A stretch of 64,000 bases of DNA from M3007 sp041736625. Its GTDB lineage: Bacteria > Bacteroidota > Bacteroidia > Chitinophagales > Saprospiraceae. Shown here piece by piece: positions 44,214 through 51,769 of the stretch (position 1 is its first letter; each line of letters begins with the position of its first letter). The position numbers were made by a program, and so were the translations under genes. The notes beneath the pieces were generated by a model. That model did not search any database, had not been told where the DNA came from, and worked only from the letters and a program-made list of their open reading frames with translations. The DNA lies in contig JBGSTG010000044.1 in assembly GCA_041736625.1 (NCBI GenBank), positions 31,017 to 95,016 on the forward strand, read 5' to 3'.

Positions 44214-45068
44214 TCAGCTCTGGTTGGGGATCAACATGCGCAGCAGATCCGCCAGGGTCTCTTTCAGGTCTTTTCTGTTGACGATCAGGTCGAGAAAGCC
44301 GCTTTCCAGCAGGAATTCCGACGTTTGAAAGCCTTCCGGGAGTTCTTTTTTGATGGTTTCCCGGATGACGCGAGGACCGGCAAAGCCGATGAGGGCGCCG
44401 GGTTCGGCCATGTTGATGTCGCCGAGCATGGCAAAAGAGGCCGTTACCCCTCCGGTTGTAGGGTCGGTCATCAGCGAGATGTACGGTAGTTTGGCTTTAG
44501 CCAGGAGCGTTAGCTTGGCGCTGGTTTTGGCCATTTGCATCAGGGAAAAGGCGCTTTCCATCATGCGGGCGCCGCCGGATTTGGAAATGATGAGCAACCC
44601 GGAGCGGGTTTTTATCGCTTCATCAATGGCCAGGGAGATTTTTTCGCCCACTACCGAGCCCATGGATCCGCCGATGAAACGGAAGTCCATCGCAGCGGTG
44701 ACCAGGGGCACGCCGTTTATCTGCCCGTGGGCAACGGCAATGGCATCGGTGAGGCCGGTTTTGGTAACGGCTTCCTCCAGCCGCCTGGCGTATGGTTTCA
44801 GGTCGGTAAACTCGAGAAAGTCAAGCGATACCAGGTCGTCGTAAAGCACGGTGAACGCCGCCTGGTCATACAGGATTTCAAAATATTCCCGGGAACCGAT
44901 GGCCGAGTGGTAATCGCATTTTGGGCACTTATAGTAGTTTTCCCGCAAGTCTTTGTTCGTGCTGACCTCCCTGCATTTTTTGCAGTGGAACCAGACGCCT
45001 TCGGGAACATCTTTTTTCGACTTGGTGGCGGTTGAGATGCCTTCTTTGAGTCGCTTGAACCAGCTCAT
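44214..45068 (-). CDS. accD: acetyl-CoA carboxylase carboxyltransferase beta subunit
   Basis: A 284-residue subunit that, with AccA, transfers the carboxyl group from carboxybiotin to acetyl-CoA for fatty acid synthesis. A zinc ribbon lies at the N-terminus (CKKC at about 29-32 and CPKC at about 48-51). The crotonase-type carboxyltransferase fold follows, with GGSMGSVVGEKISLAID, SKSGGARMMESAFSLMQMAK and TDPTTGGVTASFAMLGD. The length is normal. It is divergent from ccmB, with its own promoter in the shared gap. accA is not in the window. Confidence 0.96.
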   Translation of the reverse strand: MSWFKRLKEGISTATKSKKDVPEGVWFHCKKCREVSTNKDLRENYYKCPKCDYHSAIGSREYFEILYDQAAFTVLYDDLVSLDFLEFTDLKPYARRLEEAVTKTGLTDAIAVAHGQINGVPLVTAAMDFRFIGGSMGSVVGEKISLAIDEAIKTRSGLLIISKSGGARMMESAFSLMQMAKTSAKLTLLAKAKLPYISLMTDPTTGGVTASFAMLGDINMAEPGALIGFAGPRVIRETIKKELPEGFQTSEFLLESGFLDLIVNRKDLKETLADLLRMLIPNQS

Positions 45069-45137
45069 GTGGTATGTTTATGGTGTATGAAGCCTGTTTT
45101 AGGGGTGACCCGGGCAGCCATGTGCCCAATTACAGCG

Positions 45138-45166
45138 CAAAGGTACATTTTCCCTTAAATATCAAA
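45138..45166 (-). promoter_or_regulatory. promoter TTTG-N17-TACCTTTG for accD
   Basis: On the minus strand TTTG (45166-45163) precedes TACCTTTG (45145-45138) with 17 bases between, slightly less than the usual 19-21. The -7 box is a perfect match. It leaves a leader of about 65 bases. Confidence 0.5.
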
Positions 45167-45172
45167 GGCGGG

Positions 45173-45204
45173 TTGTGCGCTGCGGTGCGTGGGACTTACC
45201 TTTG
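45173..45204 (+). promoter_or_regulatory. promoter TTG-N21-TACCTTTG ending 4 bases before ccmB
   Basis: TTG (45173-45175), 21 bases, then TACCTTTG (45197-45204): both boxes and the spacing fit. Only four bases separate the -7 box from the ccmB ATG at 45209, so transcription should start at or within a base or two of the start codon. Confidence 0.7.
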
Positions 45205-45208
45205 CTGC

Positions 45209-45868
45209 ATGTCGGGCTGGGATGCTTATCTGGCGCTCTTGCGCAAAGAAATACTGCTGGAGTGGCGGCAACGGTACGCCTTGGGCGGCATATTGCTGTA
45301 CGTGTGCAGCATGGTTTTTGTCGTATACGTTGCAGCGGTGCGCATTCAACCGCCGGTGTGGAATGTGCTGTACTGGCTGATCATGCTGTTTGCATCCATC
45401 AATGCGGTGGTCAAAAGTTTTGTTCAGGAAAGCGGAAACAGGCGACTATACTACTATCAGCTGGCCGATCCGGCCATGGTCATACTGGCAAAAGTGACCT
45501 ACAACACCTTGTTGCTGTTGCTGATCGGCAGTTTGGCACTGTTTACCTTCGGCGTAGTGGCCGGCAATCCGGTCAAAGACGTTCGGCTGTTTGCCCTCAC
45601 CATGATCCTGGGCAGCATTGGGTTTTCCATTGCTTTTACTTTTATTGCGGCCATCGCTTCCGGCGCCAACAACAGTGCAACGCTGATGGCCATCCTCAGT
45701 TTTCCGGTGGTACTGCCCATGTTGCTCACCCTGGTTCGCTTGTCGGCCATCAGCCTGCGCCTCATGCAGGATACCGCTTACTGGCGCGATGTGTTGAACC
45801 TCCTGGCCATTGACACCATATTAATTACGCTTACATTTGTGCTCTTTCCCTATGTTTGGAGGGACTAA
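45209..45868 (+). CDS. ccmB: heme exporter protein CcmB
   Basis: A 219-residue, six-helix membrane subunit of the CcmABCD ABC complex that supports heme delivery for cytochrome c maturation. LLRKEILLEWRQRYALGGILLYV at the N-terminus and the middle KSFVQESGNRRLYYYQLADPA (elbow region) are family-typical. The predicted leaderless promoter supports the ATG at 45209 over the longer upstream frame. The ATPase CcmA is not nearby. ccmC follows after 14 bases. Confidence 0.92.
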   Translation: MSGWDAYLALLRKEILLEWRQRYALGGILLYVCSMVFVVYVAAVRIQPPVWNVLYWLIMLFASINAVVKSFVQESGNRRLYYYQLADPAMVILAKVTYNTLLLLLIGSLALFTFGVVAGNPVKDVRLFALTMILGSIGFSIAFTFIAAIASGANNSATLMAILSFPVVLPMLLTLVRLSAISLRLMQDTAYWRDVLNLLAIDTILITLTFVLFPYVWRD

Positions 45869-45882
45869 ACCGTGTTCTGTCT

Positions 45883-46929
45883 ATGTGGTGGAAAATATCC
45901 GCTGTTGTCCTGCTGCTGCTTGTTTTCCTGTTTGGATTGCTGGTTCCGCTGTATCCGGGTCTGACGCATGCCGCGCCGGATACGGTTGCTCCGGGCGCGT
46001 CGTTCGTGTTGCAAATCCAGGGATACAACACTTTTTTTACCCGCGCTGAAGCGCCGGTTCGCGTTTGGCTGGTGCATGAGGGCCGCCACGTATTGGCATC
46101 CGGCAGTGTGCAGGCGGTAGACGAGGTGACTCTCGAAGCCCGTTTTGAGGTTCCTGCGACCATGCCCGTTCCGGCGTCTTCCCTGCCGCTTGATCTGGTG
46201 GTGGACGACCGGCTGCACGGGGCCATGTTCCTGCCCAATGCCGTACGGGTGCAATCGTTGAGCGGCGAAACGGTGGCTGCTGCCGACAGCCTGTGGCGGC
46301 TGGCGGAGGTGCGCGACCTGCATCGAAACGAGGATTTTCGCTTCACCCATATTCCAATCAATTACGAGAGCATCCGAAACCTGTACTTTCACGTGCCGAT
46401 GTGGATGGTGATGTTTGTACTTTTCCTCTTGTCTATGTGGCACAGCGTTGTGCACTTGCGTACTTCGGATGCCATTGCCGACGCCCGCGCGGCGGGCTAT
46501 GCCGAAGTGGGACTCCTCTTTGGTATGCTGGGGCTGGTAACGGGCATGCTGTGGGCCAATTACACCTGGGGAGCGCCCTGGAGCAACGACATCAAACAGC
46601 TAATGACGGCCGCCGCCCTGTTGGTCTATTTGGCTTACTTCATTCTGCGTGCATCGTTCGATGAACCCGAAAAAAGCGCGCGCATCGCCGCTGTTTATAA
46701 TATTTTTGCCTTTGCCTCGCTCGTCCCCCTGATTTACATCGTGCCCCGGATATTCAGCAGCCTGCACCCGGGAGGGGAAGGCAACCCGGTATTCAACAGG
46801 GAAGACCTGAACGTCAATATGCGTTTGGTTTTTTACCCGGCCGTGTTGGGGTGGACGCTTCTGGGGCTGTGGATCGCCCGCCTGCGCATACGCCTAAGCA
46901 TACTGAACGAACAATTGATGGACAGGTGA
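45883..46929 (+). CDS. ccmC: cytochrome c biogenesis protein CcmC/CcsA type, with periplasmic N-terminal domain
   Basis: A 348-residue heme-handling membrane protein. One N-terminal helix (about residues 5-24) is followed by a periplasmic beta-rich domain (about 25-150) absent from classical CcmC. The typical core comes next: FHVPMWMVMFVLFLL with a heme-ligand His, and the Trp-rich heme-binding motif NYTWGAPWSNDIKQ (near residue 230), followed by further helices. The extra domain is, to my memory, common in Bacteroidota homologues. The ATG at 45883 begins the first helix. It sits between ccmB and ccmD. Confidence 0.9.
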   Translation: MWWKISAVVLLLLVFLFGLLVPLYPGLTHAAPDTVAPGASFVLQIQGYNTFFTRAEAPVRVWLVHEGRHVLASGSVQAVDEVTLEARFEVPATMPVPASSLPLDLVVDDRLHGAMFLPNAVRVQSLSGETVAAADSLWRLAEVRDLHRNEDFRFTHIPINYESIRNLYFHVPMWMVMFVLFLLSMWHSVVHLRTSDAIADARAAGYAEVGLLFGMLGLVTGMLWANYTWGAPWSNDIKQLMTAAALLVYLAYFILRASFDEPEKSARIAAVYNIFAFASLVPLIYIVPRIFSSLHPGGEGNPVFNREDLNVNMRLVFYPAVLGWTLLGLWIARLRIRLSILNEQLMDR

Positions 46930-46964
46930 CCGTCCGCCAAACACCACTTCTCTACCATTATTCT

Positions 46965-46972
46965 TAAATTTG
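46965..46972 (+). promoter_or_regulatory. -7 element TAAATTTG placed 4 bases before ccmD
   Basis: TAAATTTG matches TAnnTTTG and is followed by only four bases before the ATG at 46977. It could start a separate leaderless ccmD-gdhA transcript inside the ccm operon. No -33 TTG was found. Confidence 0.45.
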
Positions 46973-46976
46973 GAAC

Positions 46977-47213
46977 ATGAAATTTTTCAGCAGGCGATTG
47001 TTTTTAACGATTGTTTTGTTTCACCAGCTATATTTGCCCGAAGTTCGGGCGCAGGGCAGCGGGGATTTTATGCGGGAGACCGGCAAAATCGGCGTTGTCG
47101 TAGGGGTTATTTTACTCATTTTCCTGGGGTTAATCCTTTATCTGGTACGGCTCGACCGGAAGCTCACCAAATTAGAACAACAAATTAACGATCAGCATGA
47201 GCGCACACATTAG
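46977..47213 (+). CDS. ccmD: CcmD family protein
   Basis: A 78-residue small membrane protein. It has a signal-like N-terminus (residues 1-25), a single helix at about 38-58 (VVVGVILLIFLGLILYLVRLDRK-like) and a charged C-tail LTKLEQQINDQHERTH. CcmD helps hold CcmC and heme-loaded CcmE together. Position after ccmC supports the call. Its last 17 bases overlap the start of the glutamate dehydrogenase gene. Confidence 0.82.
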   Translation: MKFFSRRLFLTIVLFHQLYLPEVRAQGSGDFMRETGKIGVVVGVILLIFLGLILYLVRLDRKLTKLEQQINDQHERTH

Positions 47214-48612
47214 TTTTTTTCAGAGTGTAGAAAATTATGTCGACAAAGCAGCCGCGCATACCGACATCCCGCGCGGGTTGGTGGAGCAGATCAAAGTTTG
47301 CAACCTGGTGTTGCGAATCCGCTTCCCGATTAAAGTTGGCACCGATTACGAAGTAATTGAAGCCTACCGGGTACAGCACAGCCACCACAGGCTCCCGACA
47401 AAGGGCGGTATCCGCTACGCCGAATCGGTAGATCAGGATGAAGTAATGGCCCTCGCCGCCCTGATGACGTTCAAATGCGCCCTCGTCGACGTACCGTTCG
47501 GCGGCGCAAAAGGCGGCATCAAGATTAATCCGGCCAAATACACGGTTGATCAGCTGCAGACCATCACGCGCCGCTACACGACCGAACTGGTCAAGAAAAA
47601 CTTCATCGGCCCGGGTATCGACGTGCCGGCGCCGGACTACGGCACCGGACCGCGCGAAATGGCCTGGATACTCGATACCTATCAGGCCTTCCGCCACGGA
47701 GAGATCGATTCCATCGGATGCGTAACCGGCAAACCGGTCACCCAAAACGGCATCCGTGGCCGTAGCGAAGCCACTGGCCGCGGCGTGTTTTACGGGTTGC
47801 GAGAAGCCATGTCATATGCCGACGACATGAAAAAACTCGGCCTGACTCCCGGTATTGCCGGAAAGACCATGGTGGTTCAGGGGTTGGGCAACGTAGGCAG
47901 CAATACCGCACTGATCAGTCAGCAGGAAGGCGATGTGAAGGTCATCGGCATCGCCGAACGCGAAGGCTCCATATACAGTGAAAACGGCATTGACGTAGAA
48001 AAACTGCTTGAGTTCCGCCGCGAAACAGGTTCTATCCTCGGTTTCCCGGGCACCACCACCCTGGCAGACCGCATGGCCGCGCTGGAGCTGGAATGCGACA
48101 TTCTGGTGCCAGCCGCGCTGGAAAACCAGATCACCACCGAAAACGCCCCGCGCATCAAGGCGAAGGTCATCGCCGAAGCCGCCAACGGCCCCATCACCTC
48201 CGACGCCGAGCCCATTTTGCTCCAAAAAGGCATCATGGTGCTGCCGGACTTCTACATCAACGCCGGCGGCGTGACGGTTTCCTACTTTGAGTGGCTCAAA
48301 AACTTGTCGCACCACCGCTTCGGCCGACTAGAAAACCGCTTCCAGTCCAATGCCTTCAATGGCATCCTGAGCAAGGTCGAAGAAATGACCGGCAGGTCGA
48401 TCGGCGAACGCGAGAAAAACTTCCTCTCACGCGGGGGAACGGAGGTGGAACTCGTCAACTCCGGTTTGGAAGACACCATGATCACCGCTTACCAGCAAAT
48501 CCGGGAAACGTTCAAACAGCACCCCGACATTCAGGACGTGCGCACCGCCGCTTTTGTCAGCGCACTCAAAAAAGTGGCCAGCGATTACGTATCCATGGGC
48601 ATTTTCCCCTGA
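47197..48612 (+). CDS. gdhA: Glu/Leu/Phe/Val dehydrogenase family, probable glutamate dehydrogenase
   Basis: A 471-residue NAD(P)-dependent amino acid dehydrogenase interconverting glutamate and 2-oxoglutarate plus ammonia. Motifs are HRLPTKGGIRYAE and CALVDVPFGGAKGGI with the catalytic Lys region, PAPDYGTG with the catalytic Asp, and VVQGLGNVGSNTA for the nucleotide-binding loop. The length is intermediate between bacterial GDH and leucine dehydrogenase, so glutamate is the likely but not proven substrate. It overlaps ccmD by 17 bases, tying nitrogen metabolism to the cytochrome c maturation transcript, and ends at a strong terminator. Confidence 0.93.
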   Translation: MSAHISFFQSVENYVDKAAAHTDIPRGLVEQIKVCNLVLRIRFPIKVGTDYEVIEAYRVQHSHHRLPTKGGIRYAESVDQDEVMALAALMTFKCALVDVPFGGAKGGIKINPAKYTVDQLQTITRRYTTELVKKNFIGPGIDVPAPDYGTGPREMAWILDTYQAFRHGEIDSIGCVTGKPVTQNGIRGRSEATGRGVFYGLREAMSYADDMKKLGLTPGIAGKTMVVQGLGNVGSNTALISQQEGDVKVIGIAEREGSIYSENGIDVEKLLEFRRETGSILGFPGTTTLADRMAALELECDILVPAALENQITTENAPRIKAKVIAEAANGPITSDAEPILLQKGIMVLPDFYINAGGVTVSYFEWLKNLSHHRFGRLENRFQSNAFNGILSKVEEMTGRSIGEREKNFLSRGGTEVELVNSGLEDTMITAYQQIRETFKQHPDIQDVRTAAFVSALKKVASDYVSMGIFP

Positions 48613-48632
48613 TCGTACAACACAATCCATCG

Positions 48633-48699
48633 AAAAAAGCCACCCGGCAGGAAGATGTTTGGCTACACCATCTTCCCGGCCATTCGGGTGGCTTTTTTA
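48633..48699 (+). terminator. rho-independent terminator after gdhA
   Basis: GCCACCCG (48639-48646) pairs with CGGGTGGC (48685-48692). Inside it GGAAGATG (48650-48657) pairs with CATCTTCC (48669-48676). The stem is followed by TTTTTTATTTTT and preceded by an A run, so it may also work in reverse. Confidence 0.88.
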
Positions 48700-48842
48700 T
48701 TTTTAACCGGATGAAGCAGCATTTTCATCGTAATAATCGTTGGTGCGGAGCGGCCAGAATGCCATATTAAGCGAATTTTTATCCAATTGGATGCTTATTT
48801 TAATCTTTTCACAAAATTTACACAGGTATTACTGACGAGCTA
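48700..48842. other. non-coding A/T-rich gap with a 12-bp palindrome
   Basis: No gene is seen between the gdhA terminator and the promoter of the Lrp-type regulator. It contains a perfect palindrome ATCCAATTGGAT (48781-48792), about 50 bases upstream of the -33 box, which could be a regulator-binding site. Confidence 0.35.
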
Positions 48843-48873
48843 TTGCAGATTATTTCATCTTGCCCTACCTTTG
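48843..48873 (+). promoter_or_regulatory. promoter TTG-N20-TACCTTTG for the Lrp/AsnC regulator
   Basis: TTG (48843-48845), 20 bases, then TACCTTTG (48866-48873) form a full consensus promoter. The leader to the ATG at 48920 is about 40 bases. Confidence 0.75.
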
Positions 48874-48919
48874 GGGAAATTTTTCAGCTCAAAATATTAT
48901 TTCACTAATCTGCGTCACC

Positions 48920-49393
48920 ATGTCGGAGAAACTGGATAAAATCGATCTCAAAATTCTCAAGATCCTCCAAGAGAACAGTAAAATCACCAACCTCGACCTT
49001 TCCAAAAAAATCGGGCTGTCCCCGGCCCCCACGCTGGAACGGGTAAAAAAACTCGAGCAAAGCGACATCATCCAAAGCTACCACGCCCAGGTAAACCCAC
49101 ACATGATGGGCCTGAATGTGAAAACATTCGTGCTGGTGTCCCTGCATTGGAAAAAGGAAAATGCCCTGAATAACTTTCTCGAAAAGATCAACCAGATCGA
49201 CGAAGTGACCGAATGCTACATCATTACCGGGGAAGCGGACTTCCTGATGAAGATCATTTGCAAAGATATCCCGTCCTACGAGCAATTGCTGTTCAAAAGC
49301 CTGAGCCAAATCGACGAGATCGAGCGTCTGAAAACCCTGATGACGCTCTCTACCGTTAAGGATGTGAAGATCCTGCCGTTCAACTACGATTAG
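48920..49393 (+). CDS. Lrp/AsnC family transcriptional regulator
   Basis: A 157-residue DNA-binding protein. An N-terminal winged helix-turn-helix (KIDLKILKILQENSKITNLD, then LSKKIGLSPAPTLERVKKLE, about residues 6-45) is followed by a RAM ligand-binding domain (VTECYIITGEADFLMKIICKD, the typical GxxDF turn). It probably senses an amino acid; its neighbour gdhA is an obvious candidate target, but that is inference. The ATG at 48920 gives the normal family N-terminus; the longer upstream frame contains the promoter. A complete promoter lies just upstream. Confidence 0.94.
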   Translation: MSEKLDKIDLKILKILQENSKITNLDLSKKIGLSPAPTLERVKKLEQSDIIQSYHAQVNPHMMGLNVKTFVLVSLHWKKENALNNFLEKINQIDEVTECYIITGEADFLMKIICKDIPSYEQLLFKSLSQIDEIERLKTLMTLSTVKDVKILPFNYD

Positions 49394-49436
49394 TCGTTTG
49401 AATCGGGTGGGCGGTTTTCGCCTTTTTTCTGATGGC

Positions 49437-49545
49437 ACACGGATTGGACAGATCGCTTTGCGAACACAGATTAAGGCGGATTTTCTACCGGTAAGCTAAA
49501 ATCCGTTTTAATCTGTGTTCGCAAAGCGATCCGCAAAATCCGTGT
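49437..49545. repeat. long imperfect palindrome of repeated words (type 1)
   Basis: Arms 49451-49484 and 49498-49531 are 34 bases long with two mismatches. A further nine bases match at the outer ends. The arms are built from variants of one word (CACGGATT, CACAGATTAA, CGGATTTT). It lies between the convergent regulator and TlpA-like genes, where the RNA form would make a strong hairpin. I recall similar words in intergenic repeats of other genomes, but could not verify this. Confidence 0.8.
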
Positions 49546-49558
49546 TCTATACCAACGC

Positions 49559-50050
49559 CTACTTTCCGGCAGCTTCCTTAATGCGTTCCTCCAGTTCCAG
49601 TTCGTCGCCGGGCGCATAGCCGACGTGTTCCCATACAATTTGTCCGGCTTCATTCACCAACAAGGTGTGCGGTACGGAGGTTACGTTGGCCTTTTGCTGG
49701 AATTCTTTGTTGTAATCGTGCAAAATGGTGTATTCCCATCCTTTTTCAGCCACCATCGCCGGAATTTTAGCGGCGGTACGGGTGTCGTCAACGCTCACCG
49801 CGATCAGTTCCACGTTGTACTGCTTTTGCCAGTCGGGGTAGTAGTCCATAATGGCATCCAGTTCTTTTTTGCAAGGCGAGCACCAGGTAGCCCAAAAGCT
49901 GACTACGGTTACTTTTTTTGCGTTGCCCAGCGTTTGTACGTTGAGGGTTTTGCCGTCCAGGCTTTTTACCTGTGCCGACGGGAGGGGTTTTTGTGCAAAA
50001 AGGGAAAGGGCTCCCAAGAAAAGTGCACCAAACAGGAGAGTGTGCTTCAT
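49559..50050 (-). CDS. TlpA-like exported thioredoxin-fold oxidoreductase
   Basis: A 163-residue protein with a signal peptide (residues 1-19, ending FAQ) and a redoxin/TlpA domain. The active site is FWATWCSPCKKELDAI (near residue 53), with SVPHTLLVNEAG supplying the cis-proline later. It probably keeps periplasmic cysteines reduced, for instance for cytochrome c heme attachment, though that link is inference. A -7 element lies 28 bases upstream, and the neighbouring palindrome may end its transcript. Confidence 0.9.
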   Translation of the reverse strand: MKHTLLFGALFLGALSLFAQKPLPSAQVKSLDGKTLNVQTLGNAKKVTVVSFWATWCSPCKKELDAIMDYYPDWQKQYNVELIAVSVDDTRTAAKIPAMVAEKGWEYTILHDYNKEFQQKANVTSVPHTLLVNEAGQIVWEHVGYAPGDELELEERIKEAAGK

Positions 50051-50078
50051 AGATACTTTTTAGTTGAAAAATGACCTA

Positions 50079-50086
50079 CAAAAGTA
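50079..50086 (-). promoter_or_regulatory. -7 element TACTTTTG for the TlpA-like gene
   Basis: The minus-strand TACTTTTG fits TAnnTTTG 28 bases before the ATG at 50050. The -33 region falls in the end of the upstream gene and has no clear TTG at the right distance. Confidence 0.4.
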
Positions 50087-50100
50087 CGTTCCTGCCGGGG

Positions 50101-50934
50101 TTATGGTATGGTTAATTTGTTAAGGTCTTGTAAACTACCGTTAAAGACATTAAAATCTACGTCTGCATTGATGCCGTTCACGCGCCCGTTGTCGTTGTGT
50201 TGCCAGAAATGCCATCCGGTATCGCCGGGCATGTTCAGGCGCGGGGTCCGGTAGTGGGCAATCCAGCGCGGATAACCGGCAAAGGCGGGGTCGTCTGCGA
50301 AGTACGTTTTATAAAAATCCAGATTGGTGTATAAAATCGGTTTTACCCGGTAGTGTTTTTCCAGCGCTTGCATGAATTGCAGGGTATTTTTGCGGATTTG
50401 CTCCCGGTTCATGCCGCGTTTTTCTTCCACATCGACTACGGGCGGGAGGTCGCCGGACGCCAGTTTAACCTGCCGGGTGAAGTGCCGGGCCTGGTCTTTG
50501 GCGCTGATGTCCGGCAAAAAATAATGGTAGGCCCCGCAAAGCAGTCCTTCTTTTCGGGCGTGTTTCCAGTTGTGGGCAAAATAGGGGTCTTTGATCCATG
50601 AACCCTCGGTGGCTTTAATGAAGGCGAAGGACATGCGCACGTCGCCCACCTGCATGTGCCGCACCCGTCCCCAGTCGATGCGGTGCTGGTAGCGGCTCAC
50701 ATCAATGCCGTGCACGGCGTAGTTGCCGGGCAAGGCGATGCCGAAGTGGCGGTATTCGCGGTAGTGGAAAGGATAATCGATCAGCCGCCAGAGGGCGTTC
50801 CGGAACCCGGGAAACACCAGCAGCAGCAAACCGACCCCCGCGGTAAAAGCCAGTAGCTGCCTTTTCGCGGCCTTGGTGTTGCCGGGCGGTTTGAAAAAAG
50901 GTTTTAAAAAAAGGGAATAGAGTGGATTGGCCAT
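50101..50934 (-). CDS. glycoside hydrolase family 25 (lysozyme-like), membrane-anchored
   Basis: A 277-residue peptidoglycan hydrolase. An N-terminal membrane anchor (about residues 26-42) precedes the GH25 barrel. It carries YAVHGIDVSRYQHRIDW with the first catalytic-site Asp, FAFIKATEGSWIKDPYFAHNW, GLLCGAYHYFLP, and PPVVDVEEKRG with the Asp/Glu pair, then WIAHYRTPRL and WHFWQHNDNGRVNGINADVDFN near the end. It cleaves muramyl bonds outside the inner membrane. It lies 12 bases after the enoyl-CoA hydratase gene on the same strand. Confidence 0.92.
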   Translation of the reverse strand: MANPLYSLFLKPFFKPPGNTKAAKRQLLAFTAGVGLLLLVFPGFRNALWRLIDYPFHYREYRHFGIALPGNYAVHGIDVSRYQHRIDWGRVRHMQVGDVRMSFAFIKATEGSWIKDPYFAHNWKHARKEGLLCGAYHYFLPDISAKDQARHFTRQVKLASGDLPPVVDVEEKRGMNREQIRKNTLQFMQALEKHYRVKPILYTNLDFYKTYFADDPAFAGYPRWIAHYRTPRLNMPGDTGWHFWQHNDNGRVNGINADVDFNVFNGSLQDLNKLTIP

Positions 50935-50946
50935 GCCGGCGGAGGG

Positions 50947-51723
50947 TCATTTGCCTGTAAAAACAGGTTTTCTTTTTTCCAGAAAAGCCGCTACGCCTTC
51001 ACGGTAATCGTCCGTTTGACCGGCGGCCGTCTGGAGCCGGTCTTCGATTTGGAGTTGAGCGGCAAAATCATGGACAAATGATTCGTTGAGCGCTTTTTTG
51101 GTCATTCCAAGGCCGGCCGTGGGCATCTGGGCCAGGGTTTCGGCGATGGCCAGGCTTTCGGTGATGAACACCTCGTCGGGAAAAAATTTCCAGATCATGC
51201 CCATTTCGGCGGCCTCCCGGGCGCTCACCTTGGGCGACAGCATCATGAGCGCGGCCGCCCGCTGCATGCCCACCAGGCGCGGCAGGCTCCAGGTGCCTCC
51301 GCTGTCGGGTATCAGGCCGATTTTGGAGAATGCCTGGGTGAAGGAAGCCGATTCTGCCGCCACGGTGATGTCGCAGGCCAACGCAATGTTGGCGCCGGCG
51401 CCGGCAGCGACACCGTTCACGGCACAAACCACCGGTTTGTCGAGCAATCGGATACCCAGTACAATGGGGTTGTAACCGGTGGAGATGATCTCGGACAGGC
51501 TGGGGCCGTTTGGGTCGACTACCTCCTGCAGGTCCTCACCGGCACAAAAGGCGCGACCTTCGCCGGTGAGCAGTACGGCACGCACGGAGGCGTCGGTAGC
51601 ACAAATTTCCAGGGCTTCCAGCACCTCGGCGCGCATGGCCTGGTGCATGGCGTTGAAAACTTGCGGTCGGTTCAGGGTAATGCGGGCAACGTTGTGCTGG
51701 ATGGTGAACTGGATGTATTGCAT
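50947..51723 (-). CDS. enoyl-CoA hydratase/isomerase family protein (PaaG-like)
   Basis: A 258-residue crotonase-fold enzyme. It shows GEGRAFCAGEDLQEV (oxyanion-hole region near residue 60), VCAVNGVAAGAGANIALACD (second oxyanion-hole segment), and IGLIPDSGGTWSLPRLVG, where the Asp in PDSGG replaces the usual Glu, a feature of PaaG-type isomerases acting on epoxyphenylacetyl-CoA or related enoyl-CoAs. A general fatty acid role is also possible. A -7 element TAGCTTTG lies 16 bases upstream. It heads a short transcript with the GH25 gene. Confidence 0.9.
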   Translation of the reverse strand: MQYIQFTIQHNVARITLNRPQVFNAMHQAMRAEVLEALEICATDASVRAVLLTGEGRAFCAGEDLQEVVDPNGPSLSEIISTGYNPIVLGIRLLDKPVVCAVNGVAAGAGANIALACDITVAAESASFTQAFSKIGLIPDSGGTWSLPRLVGMQRAAALMMLSPKVSAREAAEMGMIWKFFPDEVFITESLAIAETLAQMPTAGLGMTKKALNESFVHDFAAQLQIEDRLQTAAGQTDDYREGVAAFLEKRKPVFTGK

Positions 51724-51739
51724 GGTACGGCGGTTTGTG

Positions 51740-51747
51740 CAAAGCTA
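51740..51747 (-). promoter_or_regulatory. -7 element TAGCTTTG for the enoyl-CoA hydratase gene
   Basis: The minus-strand TAGCTTTG matches TAnnTTTG, 16 bases before the ATG at 51723. No TTG lies at the usual -33 distance. Confidence 0.4.
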
Positions 51748-51769
51748 AGCGCTTGTTCGGATTTTAGCG

